This document shows, piece after piece, positions 8,538-18,384 of a stretch of 64,000 nucleotides of DNA; position 1 is the first letter of the stretch, and each line of letters opens with the position of its first letter. The notes beneath the pieces were generated by a model, which was given only the letters and a program-made list of their open reading frames with translations, had not been told where the DNA came from and ran no database searches. A program made the position numbers and the translations under genes. The DNA lies in assembly GCF_009363715.1 (NCBI RefSeq), contig NZ_CP045404.1:402001-466000 (forward strand), read 5' to 3'. This stretch comes from Roseovarius sp. THAF9. GTDB taxonomy: Bacteria; Pseudomonadota; Alphaproteobacteria; Rhodobacterales; Rhodobacteraceae.

Positions 8538-9599
8538 ATGCACCCCGCGCGATTCTGGGAGACTGAAAGCGATGGCAGGCTGCGCTGCACCCTGTGCCCG
8601 CGCTTTTGCACCTTGCGGGACAGGCAGCGCGGCATGTGTTTCCTGCGGATGCGGCAGGGCGACCGGATGGTGCTGGACACCTACGGGCGCTCGACCGGGT
8701 TTTGCATCGACCCGATCGAGAAGAAGCCGCTGAATCACTTTCTGCCGGGTACGCCTGTACTGAGTTTCGGCACGGCGGGCTGCAACCTGGCGTGCAAGTT
8801 CTGCCAGAATCACGAGATTTCGAAGAGCCGCGAGGTCGACAGCCTGGCGCATGAGGCGGCGCCGGAAAAGATTGCCCAAGTGGCGCGGGCAGAGGGCTGC
8901 GAATCGGTTGCGTTCACCTACAATGACCCGGTGATCTTTCACGAATACGCGCTAGACACCGCCGCCGCCTGCCGCGAGGCGGGTATCAAAAGCGTGGCGG
9001 TGACGGCGGGGTATGTCTGTGACGCGCCACGGTCGGAATTCTTTGCCGCGATGGATGCGGCGAATATCGACCTGAAGGGGTTCACCGAAGGGTTCTATCG
9101 CAAGCTGACCGGTTCGGAGATCGCGCCGGTGCTGGAGACGATCGATTATGCGGTGAACGAGACCGAATGCTGGGTCGAGCTGACGACGCTGCTGATCCCT
9201 GGTGAGAATGACAGCGCGGCGGAGCTGGAGGCGCTGTTGTCTTGGGTGATGGAGACCTGCGGGCCCGATGTGCCACTGCACTTCACGGCCTTTCATCCCG
9301 ATCACCGGATGCTGTCGCACGCGCGCACGCCGCTGGAGACGCTGCTGCGGGCGCGCGACATGGCGCATCAGGCGGGGCTGCGGCATGTCTATATCGGCAA
9401 CGCGCATCACCCCGACGCGCAGTCGAGCTATTGTGCCGAGTGCGGGGACCGCGTGATCGGGCGGGACTGGCACGCGCTGTCGGACTGGAAGCTGGACGAT
9501 TTCGGTGGATGCGTCACCTGTGGCACGCGCTTTCCCGGCGTGATCGACGGCCTGCCGGGGGACTGGGGGCGCAAGCGGCTGCCGTTGCGCATGGCCTGA
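8538..9599 (+). CDS. amrS: AmmeMemoRadiSam system radical SAM enzyme
   Basis: A 353-residue radical SAM protein related to pyruvate-formate-lyase activating enzymes. An N-terminal Cys pair sits in CTLCPRFC, the 4Fe-4S/SAM motif is CNLACKFC (CxxxCxxC), and NIDLKGF and FTAFHPDHRM match the AmrS family. The C-terminal region has two further CxxC pairs (CAECGD and CVTCGT), probably a metal-binding ribbon. The start at 8538 follows GAGGAAAACGACC; the open frame continues upstream across the divergent promoter but that part is not protein-like. It works, by association, with the MEMO-AMMECR1 protein encoded divergently. Confidence 0.93.
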   Translation: MHPARFWETESDGRLRCTLCPRFCTLRDRQRGMCFLRMRQGDRMVLDTYGRSTGFCIDPIEKKPLNHFLPGTPVLSFGTAGCNLACKFCQNHEISKSREVDSLAHEAAPEKIAQVARAEGCESVAFTYNDPVIFHEYALDTAAACREAGIKSVAVTAGYVCDAPRSEFFAAMDAANIDLKGFTEGFYRKLTGSEIAPVLETIDYAVNETECWVELTTLLIPGENDSAAELEALLSWVMETCGPDVPLHFTAFHPDHRMLSHARTPLETLLRARDMAHQAGLRHVYIGNAHHPDAQSSYCAECGDRVIGRDWHALSDWKLDDFGGCVTCGTRFPGVIDGLPGDWGRKRLPLRMA

Positions 9600-9613
9600 G
9601 CCAAGCGAAATAG

Positions 9614-9635
9614 CCCGGGTAGCGCGCCACCCGGG
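9614..9635. terminator. Hairpin between convergent amrS and lysR-type genes
   Basis: CCCGGGT and ACCCGGG form perfect 7-bp arms around an 8-base loop. There is no clear T-run on either side, so it may act as a weak bidirectional terminator or mRNA end stabiliser. Confidence 0.45.
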
Positions 9636-9665
9636 GTCAGTTTGCCTGGTAGGCGGAGGAAAATC

Positions 9666-10571
9666 TTACCAGTCCGTCGGGCCCTTCTCGGCGAAGGCGT
9701 GGACGAGGAAGTCGATGAAGGCGCGAACCTTGGGCTGTGTGAAGCGGCCCGGGGGATAGACCGCGTAGATGCCTTGGGTTTCCAACGGCAGGTCGGGGAT
9801 GACGTCGACCACATGCCCCTCTTTCAGCGCGTTGGCGTAAAGAAAGCTGGGCAGGTAGGCGATGCCAAGGCCCGAGATCGCGGCGTTCAGCAGCGACTGG
9901 CCGTCATTGACCGACAAGCCGCCCGCGGTGCGCACCTGACGCTTTTCGCCCGAGGGCGCGGTCAGCTTCCAGACTGAGCCGTTGGACTGGCTGGAATAGT
10001 GCAGGAGCTTGTGCTCGTTCAGATCGTCGATCTTGCCGGGCCGGCCGTGTTTTTGCAGGTAACTCGGGCTGGCGATCATGCGTTTCGTGGTCTCGGTCAG
10101 CTTGCGGGCGCGCAGGGTGCTGTCTTCCAGCTCGCCGATGCGGATCGCCATGTCAAAGCCTTCGGAGATCAGTTCGACGTAGCGGTTGTTGAGTACCATG
10201 TTCACGGTGATGTCGGGGAAATCGTCGAGGAACTGGCCAAGGATCGGGCTGAGGTGATTCACGCCAAAATCGGTGGCCACCGAGATGCGCAGCAGGCCCG
10301 ATGGATCGGACTGCATGGAACTGACCAGCGCATCCGCCTCGCCCGCATCGTTGAGCACGCGCAGGGCACGGTCGTAATAGGCCAAACCGATTTCCGTCGG
10401 GCTGACCCGGCGGGTGGTCCGGTTCAGCAGGCGCGCACCCAAACGGGCCTCGAGCGACGAGACGTGCTTGGATACGGCGGACTTGGAGATACCCATCTTG
10501 CGTGCGGCGTCGGTGAACCCACCTTGGTCCACGACGGTCGCAAAGGCCTCCATTTCGGTAAGGCGATCCAT
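9666..10571 (-). CDS. LysR family transcriptional regulator
   Basis: A 301-residue regulator. Residues 1-60 are a winged helix-turn-helix (FTDAARKMGISKSAVSKHVS... RLLNRTTRRV), followed by the LysR effector-binding domain with the usual ISVATDFGVNHLSPIL beginning and a GLGIAYLPSFL region. The wording of the DNA-binding domain puts it in the large CrgA-like group. The true start is 10571; the frame runs further upstream over the intergenic space without support. Target and effector are unknown; the divergent DUF4399 gene is a candidate target. Confidence 0.9.
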   Translation of the reverse strand: MDRLTEMEAFATVVDQGGFTDAARKMGISKSAVSKHVSSLEARLGARLLNRTTRRVSPTEIGLAYYDRALRVLNDAGEADALVSSMQSDPSGLLRISVATDFGVNHLSPILGQFLDDFPDITVNMVLNNRYVELISEGFDMAIRIGELEDSTLRARKLTETTKRMIASPSYLQKHGRPGKIDDLNEHKLLHYSSQSNGSVWKLTAPSGEKRQVRTAGGLSVNDGQSLLNAAISGLGIAYLPSFLYANALKEGHVVDVIPDLPLETQGIYAVYPPGRFTQPKVRAFIDFLVHAFAEKGPTDW

Positions 10572-10574
10572 TCT

Positions 10575-10612
10575 CGATACCCTCGTCGTTTCTTGTTGAG
10601 TTGAAGGTATCG
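10575..10612. promoter_or_regulatory. Inverted repeat upstream of the LysR-type gene
   Basis: CGATACC (10575-10581) and GGTATCG (10606-10612) are perfect 7-bp arms 24 bases apart, immediately upstream of the regulator start. This could be part of an autoregulatory site. The remainder of the 10572-10814 intergenic region shows nothing definite. Confidence 0.3.
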
Positions 10613-10814
10613 CGGGAAATTCAGGCACAACTGCGGCGCGGGCCAGACAATATCTTGGTTTTGTGGTGCATCGTTCGTGGCCCGGAAACAGCTTTGGCAA
10701 GCCGCTAAGGCGCGAGCGACCTTGCCGCAGGCCTCGCGTGATCCATCTTCTACAGTGTCGCAGGGCCGTTCGGGAGACGTGGCGCCTGCGCAACCTGAAC
10801 AAGGGAGAGCCTGC

Positions 10815-11255
10815 ATGAAACTTCTTACGAAAACTGCCGCCGCTTTGGCGCTGACCGCCTCGATGGCTTTTGCTCAAAGCACACCGGCCCCCGACGGCGC
10901 CGAGGTGTATTTCGTCAATCTAGAGGACGGCGCGACCGTCTCGGCCCCTGTGAAAGTCGTGTTCGGCCTGAGCGGCATGGGCGTGGCGCCCGCCGGCACC
11001 GAAAAAGAGAATACCGGGCACCACCATATCCTGGTGGACCGCGCGCCGCTGGGCGAAGGCCCGGATGGCGAGGAAGAACTGCAATCCGCAATCCCGTCCG
11101 ATGAGAACCACGTGCATTTCGGCGGTGGTCAGACGCAGGTCGAACTGGACCTGGAGCCGGGCGAGCACACGTTGCAACTGGTGCTGGGCGACATGAACCA
11201 CGTGCCGCACGACCCGCCGGTGACATCGGACCAGATCACGATCACGGTCGAATAA
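10815..11255 (+). CDS. DUF4399 domain periplasmic protein
   Basis: A 146-residue secreted protein with a clear signal peptide (cleavage near ASMAFAQ). The mature part has the DUF4399 features NTGHHHILVD, ENHVHFGGGQTQ and HTLQLVLGDMNHVPHDPPV, rich in histidine. A metal-binding or copper-resistance-like beta-sandwich role is possible from the histidines but not established. The start at 10815 is supported by AAGGGAGAG. It converges with zntB, with only six bases between the stops. Confidence 0.8.
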   Translation: MKLLTKTAAALALTASMAFAQSTPAPDGAEVYFVNLEDGATVSAPVKVVFGLSGMGVAPAGTEKENTGHHHILVDRAPLGEGPDGEEELQSAIPSDENHVHFGGGQTQVELDLEPGEHTLQLVLGDMNHVPHDPPVTSDQITITVE

Positions 11256-11261
11256 ACTCGG

Positions 11262-12198
11262 TCAGATCCACTTCAGCTTTCGCAGGATCCAGACCGCGCC
11301 GACGGTCAGGACCACCAGCCCGAGACACAGGGCGGCAAAGGCCCAGGGGGTGTCCACACCGGGCATCCCCGCCACGTTCACGCCGAAGAGCCCGGTGATG
11401 AACCCGAGCGGCAGGAACACCGCCGCCACGATCGACAGGATATAGCCGTTGCGGTTCTGCCGCTGGTCGGCTTGCGTGGCGTGGTAGTCCTGCACGGCCT
11501 CCATCCGCCCGATCATCGATTCCAGTTCCTCGACCGCCAGCTTGGCGAGGTTGCCCAACTCGCGCAGCCGCGCGCGGGCATCGGACGTGACAAGCTCGCT
11601 GTCGGTGCCGACCAGCGCGATCAGCGCGTCGCGCTGAGGGGCAAGGTAGCGGCGCAGGCGGATCGCCATGCGCTGGTCCTCGGCCAGATCCTCGGGAGGA
11701 TCCTCGTCGCCCTCCTCGACGCTGTCTTCCATGTCGTCGACGCGGCGGCTGAGGTCGAAGACCGTGTCCTGCACCCGCGTCATCAACCGCTGCGCGAGAT
11801 CATGCACGAAAGCGATGGGGCCGGCGGGAGCATCGCCGCTGGCCGCGTCTTCCCTGATGGCGTCGATAGCGAAGACCCGGCGCTTGCGCACTGTCACGAC
11901 CAGGCGCTCGGTCATCCACATGCGGACCGCGACCATCTGGTCCGCGGGGCCGTCGGCATTGAGGTTCACACCGCGCAGGTTCAGCATCAGCCCGTCGCCG
12001 TAGCGGTCACAGCGCGGCCGGGTTTCCGGGGGCCAGAAGCGCGGTGGCCGGGATGGATGGAACGCGCGCCTCCAGCCACGCCGGAAGCTCCGGATCGGCA
12101 AGGTCGAAATGCCACCAGGCATAGCCTTCGTCCGGGCCGAGTTCCGAGGCCGGGCAGGCGGTGCCATCGGGGGCGATATCGAAGGCGCAAACGGGCAT
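11262..12198 (-). pseudogene. zntB: Zinc transporter ZntB (CorA superfamily), frameshifted
   Basis: Two frames together encode a complete 311-residue ZntB-like protein. The N-terminal part, from an ATG at 12198, reads MPVCAFDIAPDGTA... up to ALLAP in one frame; the rest, from ETRPRCDRYGDGLMLNLRG onward, continues in another frame to a stop at 11262. Removing one G from the G5 run at 12028-12032 joins them perfectly. The C-terminal part has a coiled-coil region, two membrane segments and the CorA/ZntB loop motif (GVN in GLFGVNVAG). Family members move Zn2+ across the inner membrane. It is a real frameshift or a sequencing error in a homopolymer. Confidence 0.85.
12028..12032 (-). other. G5 homopolymer at the zntB frameshift
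   Basis: Five G on the + strand (five C in the gene). With four, the reading ALLAP is followed directly by ETRPRCDRYG and the whole zntB frame is open. Confidence 0.8.
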
Positions 12199-12236
12199 GG
12201 CGCGAAACTAGGGCCGTGCTTTGGCGGCGGCAAGAC

Positions 12237-14318
<2,082 letters not shown>

Positions 14319-14471
14319 TCACGTCAGCCGTGAATGTCACGTCCGACGCTGCGTTAAGAGGCGGCGGCACGGGTCACCCGGTTGTGACGCCGGTTGCGGG
14401 GGCGGGTGGTTGACGACTGGTAGTGATCCTGTCCAGACTCCCCTCTAACCTAGCTTGCAAGGAGAACGCCT

Positions 14472-14939
14472 ATGCTGACCCGACGCAACCTTATCGCCAG
14501 TGCCGCCGGTCTGGTGGCCACGGCCCCGCTCGCCGGTCTGGCGCAATCCGGCCCCGCCATCCACGTGATGAAAGACCCCAACTGTGGGTGCTGCGGCGCG
14601 TGGATGGTGATATTGCAGGAGGACGGCTTTGCCGTGACCAGCGAGGATGCGTTCGGCACGATCCTGTCGCGCTACAAGATCGACAACGGCATTCCGCAGC
14701 AGATGATCTCGTGCCACACGGCCAAGGTCGACGGGTACATGATCGAAGGTCACGTGCCGCCCGCCGATATCCGCCGTTTGCTTCAGGAACAGCCCGACGC
14801 GGTGGGCCTTGCCGTGCCGGGGATGCCCTATGGCTCGCCGGGGATGGGGCCGGAGGACCGGCGCGAGGCCTATGACGTGCACCTGATACTGCGGGACGGC
14901 AGCACCGAGGTGTTCTCCAGCTACGACGCAGCAGCCTGA
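14472..14939 (+). CDS. DUF411 family periplasmic metal-binding protein
   Basis: A 155-residue protein with a twin-arginine-like start (MLTRRNLIASAAGLVA) and the DUF411 hallmark VMKDPNCGCCGAW, plus later MISCHTAKVDGYMIEGHVP and GMPYGSPGM. The Cys/Met/His content suggests copper binding, as proposed for the family, but the exact role is unknown. AAGGAG lies before the ATG. It diverges from fadH across about 200 bp and converges with the aminotransferase gene, ten bases from its stop. Confidence 0.85.
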   Translation: MLTRRNLIASAAGLVATAPLAGLAQSGPAIHVMKDPNCGCCGAWMVILQEDGFAVTSEDAFGTILSRYKIDNGIPQQMISCHTAKVDGYMIEGHVPPADIRRLLQEQPDAVGLAVPGMPYGSPGMGPEDRREAYDVHLILRDGSTEVFSSYDAAA

Positions 14940-14949
14940 GGGGCGGGGC

Positions 14950-15813
14950 TCAGGCGCTGGCCGCCCAGTCCCAGTACATTTCGCGCACCCGGCGGGTGAC
15001 CGGGCCGATCTGGTAGTTCGTGTCGTCGAACGCGGTGACCGAGGTTACCTTCATCATGTTGCCCGACAGGAAGACCTCGTCGGCGTCGTGGAAATCGTCA
15101 AAGGACATGACGCATTCATGCACGGTCACGCCGTCGGCGCGCAGGTTCTCGATATGCCGCGCGCGGGTGATCCCGGCGAGGAAGGTGCCATTGGGCACGG
15201 GCGTGAAGACCTCGCCATCCTTGACGGCAAAGGCGTTGGCGGTGGCGGCCTCGGCCACGTTGCCAAGCGCGTCGGCCACCAGCGCGTTGGTGAAGCCCTT
15301 GGATTTCGCCTCGGCCAGCATCCGGGCGTTGTTGGGGTAAAGGCAGGCGGCCTTGGCGTTGACCACCGCGTCCTCCAGCACCGGGCGGCGAAAGCGCGTC
15401 CGGGTGATCGTGGCGGAATGCTCGGGCGCGGCCATCGGGATTTCCTCGAGGCTGATGGCAAAGCCGGTGGCGCCACCGTCCTTGGGCACGATGGCCGACA
15501 TGCCGCCCTCGATCGCCCAGTACATGGGCCGGATGTAGACCGCCGCGTCAGGGGCGTAGGCGGTCAGCCCGTCTCGCACGATTTCGACCATCTCTTGCGC
15601 CGACACGGTCGGCGTGACCATCAGCGCCTCTGCCGAGGCGTTCACCCGGGCGCAGTGCCGGTCCAGATCCGGCGTCAGGCCGTGCGCGAACCGAGCCCCG
15701 TCGAAGACGTTGGAACCCAGCCACATGCCGTGATCGGCGGCGCGCATCACCGGGATATCCCCGTCATGCCAAGCGCCGTCGAAATAGGTCCGGATGTTGC
15801 TGCCTGTGGCCAT
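14950..15813 (-). CDS. Class IV aminotransferase, branched-chain amino acid type
   Basis: A 287-residue PLP enzyme of the IlvE/DAAT fold. The start of the fold reads TYFDGAWHDGDIPVM, the PLP lysine is the Lys in VVNAKAACLYPNN, and the cofactor phosphate region has GNVAEAATANAF. An FDDFHDADEVFLSGNMMKV stretch is typical of branched-chain aminotransferases. It probably interconverts branched-chain amino acids and their 2-oxo acids using glutamate. The genome could hold a second IlvE, so the in vivo substrate is uncertain. Confidence 0.85.
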   Translation of the reverse strand: MATGSNIRTYFDGAWHDGDIPVMRAADHGMWLGSNVFDGARFAHGLTPDLDRHCARVNASAEALMVTPTVSAQEMVEIVRDGLTAYAPDAAVYIRPMYWAIEGGMSAIVPKDGGATGFAISLEEIPMAAPEHSATITRTRFRRPVLEDAVVNAKAACLYPNNARMLAEAKSKGFTNALVADALGNVAEAATANAFAVKDGEVFTPVPNGTFLAGITRARHIENLRADGVTVHECVMSFDDFHDADEVFLSGNMMKVTSVTAFDDTNYQIGPVTRRVREMYWDWAASA

Positions 15814-15869
15814 GGTCGCCTCCCTTTCGCGCGGACCCTAAGCCTGCCAGCGCAAAGGGTCCAGAGGCG

Positions 15870-16355
15870 TCAGCCGGCTTCGGCCAGCAGCGCCTCGATA
15901 TCCAGCCGGCTGTTGGCCATCTTGAGGTTGCCTTCGGCGTCGCGCGGCCAGTCTTCGGGCGTGCGGTCACGGTAAAGCTCGACGCCGTTGCCGTCGGGGT
16001 CGGACAGGTAGACCGCCTCGCTGACGCCATGATCGGCGGCGCCTTCCAGCGCGATGCCCGCCTCCAGTACGCGTTTCAATGCCTGGGCCAATGCGGTGCG
16101 ATCGGGGTAGAGAAATGCCGTGTGGTACAGGCCCGTATGCCCCGGAGGCGGAGGTGTGCCGCCCTTGCTCTCCCAGGTGTTCAGGCCGATGTGATGGTGG
16201 TAGCCGCCTGCGGACAGAAATGCGGCCTCGGTACCGTAGCGCTGCTGAAGCTCTAAGCCCAGAACGCCGGAATAGAAGGCGATGGCACGTTCGAGGTCCG
16301 ACACGCGCAGATGCACGTGGCCGATGCGGGTTTCGGGATGTGTTGTGACTGTCAT
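15870..16355 (-). CDS. VOC family protein (glyoxalase/ring-cleavage dioxygenase-like)
   Basis: A 161-residue vicinal-oxygen-chelate protein. It begins RIGHVHLRVSDLERAIAFY, which carries the first metal His, then GGYHHHIGLNTW with the second, and ends with VYLSDPDGNGVELYRDRP-like wording with the Glu ligand, the pattern seen in catechol 2,3-dioxygenase-related lactoylglutathione-type enzymes. Start 16355 follows GAAAGGGTC. It lies 56 bp downstream of the aminotransferase on the same strand. Substrate unknown. Confidence 0.83.
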   Translation of the reverse strand: MTVTTHPETRIGHVHLRVSDLERAIAFYSGVLGLELQQRYGTEAAFLSAGGYHHHIGLNTWESKGGTPPPPGHTGLYHTAFLYPDRTALAQALKRVLEAGIALEGAADHGVSEAVYLSDPDGNGVELYRDRTPEDWPRDAEGNLKMANSRLDIEALLAEAG

Positions 16356-16454
16356 GGTCTGACCCTTTCTTGCTTGCGCCAGAGATGGGCCAGATGAACG
16401 CATTGCGCAATTCCGCGCGGGGACGCAAAGATCGTGCGAGAATGCAGAGGCTTT

Positions 16455-16504
16455 TTCTTGCCGCAAATACTCCGGGGTGTTTGAGGGGCAGCGCCCCTCA
16501 TTCC
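16455..16504 (-). repeat. Intergenic repeat, GGAGTATTTG type, with GAGGGGC hairpin
   Basis: Read on the minus strand the element has CCCCGGAGTATTTGCGGC; it contains a perfect hairpin TGAGGGGC-AGC-GCCCCTCA at 16482-16500. The same GAGGGGC-AGC-GCCCCTC hairpin next to AAATACTCCGGGG recurs at 44810-44867. It lies downstream of trpS and probably serves as a transcription end. Confidence 0.7.
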
Positions 16505-16538
16505 TGCCAATCGAGCGTGGCGCAGCCACTCGATCGGG

Positions 16539-17558
16539 TCAGGCGCCGACCATCCCGACGATATCCTTGGTGCGCTTGAGGATCGGCGCGGCGATCTCGC
16601 GGGCCTTTCCGGCGCCGTCAGACAGGATGCGGTCGATCTCGGCGGTGTCCTGCATCAGGCGGGCCATCTCTTGGGAAATGGGCGCCAGCTTTTCCACTGC
16701 GAGCTCGGCCAGCGCGGGCTTGAAGGTGCCGAATTGCTGCCCGCCCACGTCGCGCATCACGGCATCGACGCTTTGGTCGTTGAGGGCGGCGTAGATGTTC
16801 ACCAGGTTGCGGGCCTCTGCGCGGTCCTCCAGCCCTTTGGCCTCGGACGGCAGGGGTTCGGGGTCGGTCTTGGCCTTGCGGATCTTCTTGGAGATCGTGT
16901 CGGCATCGTCGGTCAGGTTGATCCGGCTCATGTCCGAGGGATCGGATTTCGACATCTTCTTGGACCCGTCCCGCAGGCTCATGACGCGGGTGGCGGCCCC
17001 TTCGATTACCGGCTCGGTTATGGGAAAGAAATCGACCTCGAAATCGTTGTTGAACTTGATCGCAATGTCGCGTGTCAGCTCCAGGTGCTGCTTCTGGTCC
17101 TCGCCCACCGGCACATGGGTGGCGTGGTAGGTCAGGATGTCGGCGGCCATCAGTGCGGGGTACGCAAACAGACCCAGCGACGCATTTTCCTGGTTCTTGC
17201 CGGCCTTGTCCTTCCACTGGGTCATCCGCTTCATCCAGCCCATGCGGGCGACGCAGTTGAAGATCCAGGCAAGCTCGGCATGGGCCGAAACCTGACTTTG
17301 GTTGAACAGGATCGACCGCGCCGGATCGACGCCCGACGCGATGAATCCCGCGGTCAGCTCGCGGGTGGCGCGGCGCAGGGCCTCGGGGTCCTGCCAGACG
17401 GTGATGGCGTGCATGTCGACCATGCAGAAGATCGACTCGACCCCGCTGTCCTGGCTGTCGGCAAAGCGTTTCAGCGCACCGAGGTAATTGCCCAGATGCA
17501 GGTTGCCGGACGGCTGAATGCCCGAGAAGACGCGGGGGGTGAAGCTGGCCTCGGCCAT
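16539..17558 (-). CDS. trpS: Tryptophanyl-tRNA synthetase
   Basis: A 339-residue class I synthetase. The ATP-binding HIGH-like motif is in [18 protein letters not shown] and the KMSKS loop is [10 protein letters not shown]. The region [14 protein letters not shown] is a TrpRS signature. It charges tRNA-Trp. The start at 17558 gives the normal N-terminus ([13 protein letters not shown]); the frame upstream is open but not conserved. In many alphaproteobacteria this gene follows glnD and murJ, and here murJ lies upstream with a rhomboid-like gene on the other strand between them. Confidence 0.96.
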   Translation of the reverse strand: MAEASFTPRVFSGIQPSGNLHLGNYLGALKRFADSQDSGVESIFCMVDMHAITVWQDPEALRRATRELTAGFIASGVDPARSILFNQSQVSAHAELAWIFNCVARMGWMKRMTQWKDKAGKNQENASLGLFAYPALMAADILTYHATHVPVGEDQKQHLELTRDIAIKFNNDFEVDFFPITEPVIEGAATRVMSLRDGSKKMSKSDPSDMSRINLTDDADTISKKIRKAKTDPEPLPSEAKGLEDRAEARNLVNIYAALNDQSVDAVMRDVGGQQFGTFKPALAELAVEKLAPISQEMARLMQDTAEIDRILSDGAGKAREIAAPILKRTKDIVGMVGA

Positions 17559-17632
17559 GGCGGACTCCGTCTGGAAATTTGTGTCCGCCTCGCTTACTGC
17601 TGCGGCCAACAGCCGTCAAGGAGGCCACACCG

Positions 17633-18331
17633 ATGTCCGACCCCCGAGCCACAGGTCCCGGCGACAGCCCGGTCAACCCGATCCCGCCGCTGGTGCTGGC
17701 CATCGTCGCCGCCATGGCCGCCGCCGAGGCGGTGTTCCAATTGGGCGCGCGCGGTATGGCGGGCGGGCCCGAGGCGATCGGCTGGCGCATATCGACCATC
17801 CAGCAGTTCGGGTTTTCCAACCGGGCGATGACCTGGATGCTGGAGACCGGTCAGTTAAGAATTGATTATCTTATCCGCTTCGTCACCTATCCCTTCGTTC
17901 ATGCCAGCCTGTTGCAGGCGGTTTTCGCCATCGTGATGACGCTGGCCATCGGCAAATTCGTGGCCGAGCGCATGGCCGGATGGGCGGTGGCGATTTTATT
18001 TTTCGCTTCATCCATCTTCGGCGCGCTGGTCTTTGGCCTGATCTATCCTGACGGGCCGGGGTTAATAGGGGGTTTCCCCGGCGTCTATGGCCTGATCGGC
18101 GGCTTTACCTGCCTTGTCTGGCTGCAACTGGGCGCGATGGGCGAAAACCAGATGCGGGCTTTCGTGATGATCGGCGTTCTGTTGGGGCTGCAGCTGGTCT
18201 TCGGGCTGCTTTACGGCAACAATTTCACATGGGTGGCCGATATTGGCGGCTTTGTGGGCGGGTTCTTTTTGTCCTTTCTTCTGCTGCCCGGCGGGATGAG
18301 GCGGCTGCGGCAGAAGCTGCAGCGGCGTTAG
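17633..18331 (+). CDS. Rhomboid family membrane protein without catalytic residues
   Basis: A 232-residue protein with about six membrane segments and the rhomboid layout: a long first loop (WRISTIQQFGFSNRAMTWM), the membrane motif around FVTYPFVHASLLQA, and the paired glycine motifs. The active-site GxSG is replaced by GGFPGVYG (Pro for Ser), and the helix-6 His of HIGG is Asp in VADIGGFVGGF. Both members of the catalytic dyad are absent, so it is a pseudoprotease. CAAGGAGG supports the start at 17633. It diverges from trpS and converges with murJ. Confidence 0.85.
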   Translation: MSDPRATGPGDSPVNPIPPLVLAIVAAMAAAEAVFQLGARGMAGGPEAIGWRISTIQQFGFSNRAMTWMLETGQLRIDYLIRFVTYPFVHASLLQAVFAIVMTLAIGKFVAERMAGWAVAILFFASSIFGALVFGLIYPDGPGLIGGFPGVYGLIGGFTCLVWLQLGAMGENQMRAFVMIGVLLGLQLVFGLLYGNNFTWVADIGGFVGGFFLSFLLLPGGMRRLRQKLQRR

Positions 18332-18384
18332 AGCGCACGTCCGGGGAGCGCAAAACCGGTGCCCAGTTTTGCGCGACGTTCTCT
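18330..18384. repeat. Alphaproteobacterial palindromic repeat between convergent genes
   Basis: GCGCAAAAC (18348-18356) and GTTTTGCGC (18366-18374) are perfect 9-bp arms, flanked outside by AGAGCGCACGT and ACGTTCTCT. This is the layout of the palindromic element that is widespread in alphaproteobacterial genomes. It exactly fills the space between the rhomboid-like gene and murJ and may terminate both. Confidence 0.75.
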
